A DNA stretch of 64,000 bases from Phoronis australis. Its lineage: Eukaryota; Phoronida; Phoronidae. The notes beneath the pieces were generated by a model. The model did no database searches. It saw only the letters and a list, made by a program, of their open reading frames with translations, and was not told the origin of the DNA. The DNA is taken from positions 131,702 through 195,701 of the forward strand of contig NMRA01000513.1 of the NCBI GenBank assembly GCA_002633005.1, read 5' to 3'. The translations under genes were made by a program, and so were the position numbers. How positions within the stretch are numbered: position 1 is the first letter of the stretch; each line of letters opens with the position of its first letter. Of the stretch, positions 44,201-56,200 are shown piece after piece.

Positions 44201-47200
44201 TTTTGGTGGAAATGGTTGAGACTTTATCATATATGGTAAACACTTATTTTAAGCATAAAATGTTTTAAGAACACACCTTTGACCACGAAGCATTTATTGT
44301 CCTGCTTTCTGTTTCTTTCCTGAAAATCAAATATATTGTGTGGTATTTTTTAATTGCTCACATTTTCAAAAAAATTAAATCCACCTGAAAATCATTGCAT
44401 TTCAAATCACAGCTTTTCAAACATTGCTTTCCTGCCCGTATAAGGTGTTAAGGAAAAACGCGTAACCTAGGCTGAGACTGATGCCGGTGGGCCTAAACAC
44501 AGGTCTGAAAATTAGTAGTGATAGAGACTGAAGGTGACAATGTTTTTTGGTCTTGTTTTTGATTTAGGCAACGATTTTTGGCCGTTTATCAGATATTGTC
44601 AATGTTTTTGGCCTTACCACAGATTAACGGCATTGGTTTTGCCCTTATCTCAGCTATTGGCATTGCTTTTTGGTCTTGTCTCTGATACTAGCATATTGTT
44701 TTTTAGCCTTGTCTGGGATATTGTAATAATTATTTTTTGGCTTTATTTCACATTATTATTGACGTTTCTTTTGGCCTTATCTCAGTATGAGTCTAAGCGC
44801 TTGGTAACCGTGATTGTACTTTTCAGAGTGAGCTTGAAGAGGAACTTCAGTCAAAGGTGGACAGGTCATCTGAATCTCGTCCGCGTAAGCCAGTCACAAT
44901 TTATTCTGTGCCGTACTTCAAGGACGTTAACCAGGTGGTAAGTGTTAGAGATCACATTAATCGTGCACGAGGATATTTGCAATTTTCTTCCCCTGAAATT
45001 TTGATGTTTTTGATGTTTTTGAAATTCAGTTTTGCTCGTGTCTGACTTTCCGCTGTCTTGAATGTCTCACCAAGGAGACAGAGCCACGTCTGTCACAGAT
45101 AATGAATCCAGTCAATAATTAGGTTCTAGGTGGTTGTTACAGGCCAGCTGCCTCTGATGGTGCTTGAAATCAGGCATCCTGAACAGTTGAGATCAGTCAC
45201 CTATGAATTGAGCTCGCGGTCCTGTAAACTCTGGTCACTGACTCACAGAGACTTCCCACAATCATTTTGTTTTCAAAGAAGTTCATTAACCAGCCTCGTA
45301 TTTAATTTTGTGTCATTTAGAAACTTATGATCTCACTAGTATGGAAATCAGTTTTCAATGTGATAATTATCGCCCAACACTGTTTTTGTTCTTTTAGTCA
45401 GTTGGCAAAATGTTTCCACCAGGGTATACAGTACCAAACAAAAGTAACCAGACTCAATACTGTTTCCCTATCATGACGGCTAATAAAAAGTTTACTACAA
45501 AAATGACTGGTAGATAGCAACAAAATTCCATATTTCTCCCTTTCCTTAAATCACCACCATGACGGAAGGCTACATCTGCGTTGAATTCAGCGTCGGCTCT
45601 GCCGATATGACTGGGAATTCTGCGCCATTTTGTCTAATACTTCGGCCTGTAATGCTTGCTCATACTGCTATTTTTCAGTCACCTCCAGACAATGACGACG
45701 TCAAAAGAAAGAAAGAGGCAGGAGAGGTCAATACCAATAGCAAAGTTTTGGAGCGAGCGTGTAAGTTTGCTTGAGTTAGACTATTGTCTAGGAGCTAACA
45801 TTTCACTAGGTGGCGCTACTGAAATATAACTGTTACAGTTCTGTCTTTGCGAGCATTTGGGCACACCCTTGTGTTGATGTATTTCAGTAATAAAAAAAAT
45901 ATTTTTGTTGTCTTAAGCACCACCTAGTGAATGCCGAGTACATGGTTTTCCCTGATGTGAGTGCAAAGTTTAGCAGTAAGGGTGTATTCATATCCGACGC
46001 TACATGGACTCTTGTTTTTTTTGTCAAAACTGTCAAAATTAAGGAGATGTAAATCCTAATTTACAGGTGAGTGCAAATATGTGAATATAGTCTAATGTGT
46101 GCATTACATTTTTTGAAAGAAGAAACTTAGGCTGTTGTATTTGATGGCATTAACTTTTATTTACGTCAATTTGTTTTTCTGAGGGTCACATGGGTGATGT
46201 CTCGGTAGTAAAATTTCGCAAAAAATATCAACCATTCATTGCCAAACAATGACATCATTAACATATTTTAACCAAATTTCATTTAATATAGATGCCCAAG
46301 CTGAGAACTCAAAAACCCTATTATAGCTTTTCTACAATATATCTCCATTTTAGATTTGTTTTATGGAATTTTTCACAAATTATGTAAGTAATATTTTTGA
46401 TAGGCCCTTGAGCAACAGTGAAGCAGTTTTTGTGCCAGCATTTTGGAGAACAGTACGTCGCAAGATTTCATAGCACAAAAAGTCAGCCATTTCTGAAATA
46501 TTACATTCCGAAGTTAGCCAAGTTTAAGTATTTTTCTAGGGTTCTGCGTATTAGCCTTCATGAGATGTTTGACCGAAGTGGGCGCGATTTTGAAAGCTAT
46601 AAAGATGGTGCGCGACTTGTACAGAATTCATGTGCAGTACAGCCGGAAGGCATGTCGGATATGCCATCTGAAAAAATTCACACAAGAATGCTCATCAGAT
46701 TTTTAATCTGGCTTCGTTTGCTTCCCGAATCAGAAAGCTGATATACCGCGAGAAGACTACATTCCAATGACAAAAATTTGGGTACAAGTCAGCCCATGAA
46801 GATCAACTATAATACCATTTGATATGTAAACGGTTTTATAATTTAACTTCATTACAGAATCACAGAATGATGCTTTTTCCCTTTGATTTTTTCGTCTTCT
46901 ATTAGAGCGTCTTGTTCTTACTTGCTTTGGTGTGCTGTTATAAAGTGCTTGCTTTGATCACGACTTTGGTTATGGTGGACATGGGGGGTTATGGCTTCTA
47001 CAGCCTGTAATTGGTCAGATTATGAACAGAAACATCTGAGGTCTGAATATAAAGTGATATTCTATGGCTAGCTGGTCAACATCTCCTCATACCGAAACCT
47101 CACAGAACAATTATAGCCAATCAGCATGAAATTGTAAAGTGGTGTTCCAAGCTAGCTGGTCAACATCACCTCATAATGAAAGTTATCAGACTACCAATCA

Positions 47201-50200
47201 GAGAACAGACTGAAATACCTGTGGTCCCGTAATAATAACACAATGGTCAAGGTGATGTAGCCAGCTCTAACAAATGATTGGCTGTTAGTAGAAGGTCATG
47301 ACTTTCTCAGTGGGCTACTCATGGCTGACTGTACCTATGGAGTCCAGATTCAACATTTGGTGATAATTTTGAAAATTTTACGAGTTATAGCTCAAGCAGC
47401 TCTCAAGTTCTAAGGTGTTACCATTGGCAACTAACTTACAGATGATTAGATGAGTGCTCCATGCAGTATATTTCTGACTCACTAATCTGGTTGTCAAGGC
47501 AATTTGTCAGGATGACGACAGGCACTAGCGTTTTGGGTTATCGAGGGGATATGAGCAGAGGACTGGCATTTGTGAATCGTGCCCCAGTTTGTTTGTGTTT
47601 TTATCGTAGTTGCCTGTAAGATGTTCTCCACCAGCAAATGTAGGTGATAACAGTTCTTAACTTGATCCTGGTTCTACACATTGTAAGAATCACGTCCTCA
47701 GATGATGGCCAACCTGCCTGGGATGCACAATAGGACAAATGGTTTGTCAATGAATGTAACTCGATCTCCTCCCATCTGGTTTTGTGCAAAGAAGTTTTTG
47801 ACACAGCTTCAACATTGTTGAACAGGGTACGGCGCAGACAAGATCGCATTGAAAAAAGCAGTGAGAGAAGACTCTATGAAAAGGAAGATGCAGCCCTTGT
47901 TGAGCAGGTGAGAGGGCAGTCAGGGGAGGTAACTACAAGGTTAGGGTTTTGCACAGGAAAAACAACTAGGCTGACGGGAGATAGCAAGAGGGCGGGAGGT
48001 GAAGAATATGCGCAGGGGAGATAACATGCTAGGTAGGACATGAAGAATGGGCAATGAAAAAGAAAGGATGAGGTGTTAACAGGGGACACAGACTTGAGAT
48101 GGGAGCAGGATAGAAAGGTGACCCAGCCACTTGTAAAATACTTGTGGCAAGAAATGATTGTTCCTGCAACAGAAATGTTTACGTATTAGTACTTTTACAA
48201 TGATTTCTTCTAGGGATGGCCGTTTTGTTGGTGTTCAGAGGGTATCAAAATAAATTGGACAGCATCAAAATTGAACATAGTCTCAACCCGCAAGGACACA
48301 ATTAATCTATTTCTTTTCAATCAGAATTTGTTTCAATTTGGACTAAATACAACAAAAAAGAAGACTTATTGTTGCTGAATAATTCATCGAAATCACGACA
48401 AGTTTGTACCTTGCAAGTGAATGCCAATTTAACAGCAATCGGGCTATAACTTCTCGACAAAAATGTTATTTTAGTTTGACAATTGTTTGACTTGACTGCC
48501 TAATAGTCATCCCAGGAAGTTTGTCCAAGTTTGGCAGTCTGATGGAATCCTGTCGAAGTCTACTTAGTTTATTTTGCAGATTATGGTGTTAGCGTGAAAC
48601 AACCAATGAGGGTAGACAGAAATGAAAGAGCTGTCAAATATNGCGGGAGGTGAAGAATATGCGCAGGGGAGATAACATGCTAGGTAGGACATGAAGAATG
48701 GGCAATGAAAAAGAAAGGATGAGGTGTTAACAGGGGACACAGACTTGAGATGGGAGCAGGATAGAAAGGTGACCCAGCCACTTGTAAAATACTTGTGGCA
48801 AGAAATGATTGTTCCTGCAACAGAAATGTTTACGTATTAGTACTTTTACAATGATTTCTTCTAGGGATGGCCGTTTTGTTGGTGTTCAGAGGGTATCAAA
48901 ATAAATTGGACAGCATCAAAATTGAACATAGTCTCAACCCGCTAGGACACAATTAATCTATTTCTTTTCAATCAGAATTTGTTTCAATTTGGACTAAATA
49001 CAACAAAAAAGAAGACTTAGTGTTGCTGAATAATTCATCGAAGTCACGACAACTTTGTACCTTGCAAGTGAATGCCAATTTAACAGCGATCGGGCTATAA
49101 CTTCTCGACAAAAATGTTATTTTAATTTGACAATTGTTTGACTTGACTGCCTAATAGTCGTCCCAGGAAGTTTGTCCAAGTTTGGCAGTCTGATGGAATC
49201 CTGTCGAAGTCTACTTAGTTTATTTTGCAGATTATGGTGTTAGCGTGAAACAACCAATGAGGGTAGACAGAAATGAAAGAGCTGTCAAATATCTCAATTA
49301 TTGTGTACATTTCAGAAAAGAGGTTCTTTGTGAAAGGTTAAAGCGAGTAGAAGACGGTCCCGAGAAAGATGAGCTGGAAATGCGAATAAAGAACACCAGC
49401 AGAGAAATTGAACACACCAAGTAAGTCAACGTAGACTCACCTTGGTGGAAATGAGGAAGTGGTTATGTGTTAGTTCTTAATGTTTGTTATGTGTTAGTTC
49501 TTAATTTATGTAGTGTACATTTATGCGTAGTCCCAATCCATGTGACTGTTGCATTATGGGCAGGGCTATTAAAATCTCATTGGGGGTAATAAAAACGAAT
49601 TATTTTCATGGCCAGGACAAAAAAACCCTGTGGTAAGCTTTGTTTACTTACTCAGACTGAGATCATTGTGTGACTGAGAGCAGGGTTCACAAAGAACTAC
49701 TTTCACTGATCTTGCATGTCAATTTGTTACAGAGTTCATTAGGTACTACATCATCATTTCTCAACCAGAAATTTCAATGCATTTTGCAGTTACTTATTTC
49801 TAGTTTTTACAACTGTTTTCTTTTTTATTAATATGTTCTGTGAAAAATAAGTTTCATTATCTTAATCCTATGTCTTACTATTCGTTACTTGTATTTTAAT
49901 TTAAAAAAACACTGTTTCGTCTTGACGAAGATGTTACCTGCCCCTTTCGGACAGATTTTGCTACTGAATCATTCTCGCCGGTTCCATGCGTGCCGCTAGG
50001 TGGTAGCCAGCATACAGGTAGCAGGCAGTAGCATGCACTTTATCATTGGTTGATGTAACCTCGGCAGTCATTGGTTAGCTTTTACAACAAAGTGAGAAAA
50101 TGGCAGACTATGGACGATTTTTAGCCTTGTCATGCAAGTGATGTAGCAGGAACTATTTCGTTTCTGCAGTAGGTCTAATGTTTAATAGCGGCGCGCTTGA

Positions 50201-53200
50201 AGCACAGACATGTGCAATAAACATGCCCTCATCTAGACAATTTAACTAGTGTGTTATTCATACTCATGAATACAGGACAGCAACGTATACTAAACAAAAG
50301 TCAGTGACAGTAGAAAGATGCACTCCGAAAAGGCGCAACCAAGATTTTATGGGATTCACATTTCTTGAACATGAATTTTAAGCTCTGATTTGTCTGTGCA
50401 ACAGACCACATTCACTTCCTCCATCAGTCATGCCAGTTTATTTGCATATGAGAATTCGACCATCCAATCAGAAACACTGGTGTAAACAATTTCCCCAAGG
50501 AAAATTAAGTGATACCTGCGTGCTGGCTACCACCTAGCAGCATACAGGGAACCAGCGAGCTGAATTATTTCAGTGTCCATTTTTGGCATGGACTTCTCAA
50601 TTTGTCTAACCACGGTCATTGTAATATAGTGAATTGAGTGACTGACATTTATTTTGGACGGAGGGATGTGACTATTTTGGTCCGGCCGAGTGGTAATTTT
50701 AGTTGTCTTTTCCTTTTGAATGTTTGCAAACTTTGGCTGGTGTGATTTTGTTACTGCGAGTGCGATATACCTAATTTGTACAGTTCTGTGCTGTGCTGCC
50801 ACCTTAAGTGACAATTTGTTGGTATCCATTTTAGCGTACACCTCTCTGTTAGCCAAATTGTTTGGAATTGATTTTGGCTGGTGTTTTTTAGAGATTGTGT
50901 ACCTAATGTTGTTTTTGGAAAGATTTAAGTACTGCTGCGTCCTTTAATGGCCATGTGATGGTCGCAACTTGAATTATGTTTGGTATTTACGATGCACATG
51001 GTAGGCACATAAAATTATAAAAAAACAACACTCTGCATTGCTCTTGTTAAACTTACTGCTGGAATGTTCATGCTTTTCCAAAGTCATGATAATAAATTTT
51101 GTATTTTTCACTCTCTGGATTTGAATCTTGTGATAAGGAATTTATTTGATAAAATCTGATTCTTTCTGATGGTCTGGTTGTGGAATTGTACCAATTTCTT
51201 GCTTTTTTGCAGACAGTTGCCCGACTTTGACCTCTTTGGCCAGATTGAAGACAGTGACAAGGTGGACTGGCTCAAGATCGCTGCAATAGACGTAAGTGGT
51301 GCAGAACTCTGCCAAACCTGATCGAATTTCTGGTCATGAACGTGTGGCAGACGAATTTAGTCAAACGTTTGTCACGTGACTGTAAAATAGCATTTTTGTT
51401 AAACTTTTGACGGAGATTAATGTTATTGTGCCTAGCTGTTAATTTTGTATTTAGGTAACGGTCTTGTGCAGAAAGTTGTCACAATTTTGGCATTGTGAAT
51501 GGAGCAACAGATGTTGAGATTTTGTCGATCTGTAACGGTTCAAACGGATATTAGTCGAAAAGCAATGGTCCGGGATTTTTAGTCGTTGAATTTCAACGCC
51601 AATCAAATTTGAAAACTATGTTAGATTGAGGGACTTGAGGGCTCATTTTTAGAAAAACGTGGGTGTCGGTGAATTAACCCACAGGGCCCTAAGTCTATGG
51701 GTCAGTTTGGAGGACCCGTGATATGATAGTTTTTACCTTCCAGTTTTGATGGGCCCGTCAGCCAGAGTCAAGCAATTGCAGTGTGTCAGTGAAATTATTT
51801 TTGCACTAATGATGCAGAGCATGCACCTAAAATTTTCCCTGAAGTACCTCAAGTTTTGGAATAAAACAAATTTGAGTGCAAATTGTGGTTGTCTTCCTAT
51901 AATCGTCAGCTCAGCACTGCATGGGGTTATGTGACACCAATCTACTTGCAACATCAGATGTATAGACCTTATTCACCCAGTCTCCATTTTAAAAGTGAGC
52001 TTCTTTTTAGGTTTAAAAACTTGCATTTGAGACACAAATGTAACGAGGCATGCAAAACAATCACGCTTTGCGCTGTGTTTAAGTGCAGAATGCATCGCTT
52101 TTAAAACCTAAAGAGAGGCTCACTTTTAAAACCTAAAGAGAGGCTCAGTTTTAAAACCTAAAGAGAGGCTCACTTTTAAAACCTAAAGAGAGGCTCACTT
52201 TTAAAACCTAAAGAGAGGCTCACTTTTAAAACCTAAAGAGAGGCTCACTTTTAAAATAGCGACTGTGTGAATAACGTGTGCATTAACGTTTTCAGATCAA
52301 TGGTCGCCACTCGGCCATCAACTGTGAGTTATACTGGCGTCACATCCTTCACCCTTTGGTCAACAACAGATTCTGGACTAAGGAAGAAGATGGCCTGTTG
52401 TGGCGGCTAGTCCATGGTCAGACAGTGGTCGACTGGCAATGGGTCAGCAAGAGGCTGAAGGTGATTGGCTGATTTTCATTTTTGACTGAAAATTCTTCGT
52501 TAAGGCGTATCTAATGGACCTGCCTTCCGGTTTAGTCTCGTTATCACTTTAGAATTTTCTCACGTGAAATTAGAGGTGATTTCTGGGTTGGAAAAGACTC
52601 ATTCGTTATTGATTGAGACGAGGCTCTACAGGTGGGGTCGTCAGGTCGCGTCATTGTATGCACCAACCGTGGTCTCTAACATTTAGTAACCGACAGGTGT
52701 CTCCAAGTCCAGAAACTAACCGTTGTTATCTCTGTTAGGACTAATGTGAGATCGGTGTTACGACGGTTAATACGATAATTCTAAGTCGAAAGTTCATTTC
52801 TTTGGTGGAATATTACGGACTTGTAGCCACTTTGAATGTCACGGTATTCCAATTATCTGGCAAAAATTATGAAGAAAAGTGACCAGGAAGTCTAGGTCAT
52901 GAGGACTGGACTCGAACAAAATGGCAGTAATTCTTCTCATATTTCACTCAAAAGTAGTTCCCAAAGTAGTTCCCAAAGTAGTTCCCAAAGTAGTTCCCAA
53001 AGTAGTTCCCAAAGTAGTTCCCAAAGNCCAGGATTTTGAAAATAGGGTGTCCAAAATGGGGTTCCCAATATTCCAGGGCGTCCATGATTCTGACGCGTAA
53101 CTCCCCACCCCCAGCAATACCTCCAAACACACAGATTTTTTTACAAAAAAATGCATAGATCAAGGTTTTTACATCTACGTTTATAAAACAGCCTTCTGTG

Positions 53201-56200
53201 GTGAGCATTTTTACTCAAAAAAACTGTGTAAACCAAGACTTTTACAATGCTGTCAATCAAGTGTCAAAATAGCAACAATGCATATACTTTGTATATACAT
53301 TGTATATTTCTTCCTGCTTTGAAAAAAGAGGCCCCACTGTGAGCCTTCAGAGGCTTCCTAGTATTCATTACAATGTGTGAGTCCAAACTTGAAAGGTTGC
53401 TATTGACAGTGGGCGTCCAAATGATACATTGGGCGTCCTTGCCAGGGCGTCTAGATTAGTGCTAGGGCGTCCATTTGGACGCCCAGGACGTATGCTGCAT
53501 AAAGGCCTGTTTCACGGTATTCCAATTATCTGGCAAAAATTATGAAGAAAAGTGACCAGGAAGTCTGGGTCATGATGACTGGACTCGAACAAAATGGCAG
53601 TAATTCTTCTCTTATTTCACTCAAAAGTAGTTCCTAAAGTAGTTCCCAAAGTAGTTCGCAAAGTGGTTCCCAAAGCATTTCCCAAAGTTGTCAACTTTTC
53701 ATTTTTCAGAGGCTTGTTACTTATACTGTAAATAATGGACAATTTATCAATTAAGTTATTTTAAACTAATAGTGACATCTACACAGTATAAACCATGCCC
53801 GTGATGGACTAATCTTTTCATAATCTTCATTTTTTGTGCTATACACTGTTTATGTTACTAGCTTTTGCTCTGTGGTTGTATCACTGTGTCAGTTTACTTC
53901 CACTTGAGAATGAAACGAGTATGTTTTGAAATACCGTGTGTCCCTTAATCATGTCTCTTGGTCAATTAATTACCATGTGAATGTTCTGGTGAATGCTGAA
54001 CTTTGTTCCGAGGATGCGAACGGAATGGAATAAAGATGGCCAACAATGACAAGTGACGTGTCTTTAACATGTTGTGCTATGTAGCAATAACTGTACTTTT
54101 CTTGTTGATTGAGTGAAAGTAGAATTCACAGTCAGTGGAGCTGGATCATGTCTTTAAGGGCTACTATTACATTTTTGCATGTGCTGTATAGTTGGTTCGG
54201 AAATGTAGTTGATGAATTTTTTAGTACATAAGGGTTAATTTTTTGTGTGTTGACGCTCACATTGCAGACGGGTCGTGCAGCGTACGTATGTCTGCAGCGC
54301 TACCAGCAGATATTCAATGAAGAGATCGCTGTGAGTGAGTGGACAACAGAGGAGGATCAGCTGCTGTTGGAGGTTGTCAATATGTGTAAAGTGGGAGAGG
54401 TCATCAACTGGGCTCAGGGTAAGTAATGAGGGAGGTGGGAGGGGCTGGGGGCGGGGCTAGTTGTGGCAGTGGCAGGTCTGTTGGTGAGGCTATTGGTGGA
54501 TGTTGGAGGGGCTATGGTGGGGCTAGTCAGGAGGTCGGAGAGGCTGCGAGTGGGGTACTGGTGGGATTTGGAGGTCCCCTGGTATGGACTAGGTGTGTTA
54601 GGTAGGAAGGTCTAGTGTAAAGGTGGGAGGGGTTTGTGGTGGAAGTTTGATTGATGTGGAAGGGACTGTCAATGAAGCCAGTGGTGGAGGTGAGAAGTGT
54701 TGTGAGTGGACAATGTGGTGGGAGTGGGAGGGACTGTGGTCGGTGCTTGTGGTTTAGGTGGAAGAGACTTTGAGGTGGTAGGAGGTTCTATGAGGTGCCT
54801 GTGGTTCAGGTGGGAGGGGCTGTGAGGGGCCTATGGTGGAGGTTGGAAGAGTTATTTTTGTGCGAATGATTCTTGTAAACTCAACAGGGTGACTATTTCT
54901 GTTGGTGAGTCTCTTTCACCCAGTCGCCATGGTGATGATACGTGACTATATTCTAAGCTGCTCAAGACTTCTGGCTGTTCTCGTTTTACAGAAATTAATG
55001 CAATATGTGTGGCGATGTCTATGTTACTTTAAATTTGTCTTGATATTAGTCAGGAACACTTAACATGTGAAAGAATTATTGATGACCATTCCGGGTATTG
55101 ATAAGAATCTTTTTATGAATGTCTTATATATTTACTCCTTTACTATATGTCTGGCTAATATTGTTTTACTCTGACTAACTTTTCTCACTCCGTATTCTTT
55201 TAGTGAATTACTACCTCGAGGGACACGATGGCAACGACTGCCGTCGCCGTTACTTCAAGATCAAGCCGGACTTAAAGCGAGGTCGCTTTTCACTCGAGGA
55301 GGACGAGGTAGGGGTGGCAGGGGCAGTTAGGGGGCTAGTGAACTTGTTATTGGCCTTATGGGATGCATTATTTTTTCACTTCTTAAATGGCTGGTAAGGG
55401 CTGTTCCAGTAAAATCCGTGTGGGAGGGGGGGGACGGCAGTAGAAATAAAAATTCATGGGTGGTTGTCTTCAGAAAAAAACACAAATTATAGGTGGTCGT
55501 TCCTGTAAGAAGTGATGCATTAAAAATGGGTGGTATTTTTTGACCTATTAATGTTCACAGGTTGGTTACTTCAGCCCTCAAAACTCAAAAAAATGCATAT
55601 ATCCTAACTTATCCCAATACAAAAAAGCCCATATTGCCAGTGAACAGAGTGCAATATGTTCACTAAACCATTAATCAAGTCATGGGCAACTTGATTTGAG
55701 CCAACTGTTTGTCTGCAGTCCTATTGAATTGAAAAGTTATGCAACACTAAACTGGTGTTAACACATATAAGAAAATTGATGATTTTTAAATAAAAAGTAT
55801 GAGGAGTAAGATAAAAAAAATAAACAAGTTCCAATATTCACTTGATATAGAAGTATAAAAGAGTTCGTGGAGACAGTTCATAGATCCTTATAAATGAAAA
55901 AATGTTCATTGAAATTATAGACATATGGTGAACAGAGACACCTGGTGGCTGCCAAAAGTATTGCTCACAGGCTACTTTAGTTTTTGACAATATTGGACAA
56001 GACAACTAGTTCTTGTCTGTCAATCATCTAAGTTCTTAACAGGTCCTCCTGGAGGCAATTTGTTTGCAAGTGTTGGATTTTATATTTTAACCTATTAAAA
56101 ATAATTAAAAAATTATGGGTCATGGGTTGGAGAAATAAATGAAAAATATGGGCGGTGGGTACGAAATAAAAGTGCCTTCCCCCCCTCCCATACAGATTTT

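Noticed and set aside
46418-46741. 107-codon plus-strand frame in SNAPC4 intron 5
   Set aside because: No domain recognised, no good splice sites, and it is not needed for the exon 5 to exon 6 phase.
47782-48024. Alternative frame over SNAPC4 exon 6 (RRRQDRIEKSSERRLYEKED)
   Set aside because: It looks protein-like but does not fit the phase of exon 5; the other frame both fits and aligns with human SNAPC4.
52098-52250. CRISPR-like direct repeats
   Set aside because: The units are directly adjacent without unique spacers, in an animal intron, and derive from a MITE end.
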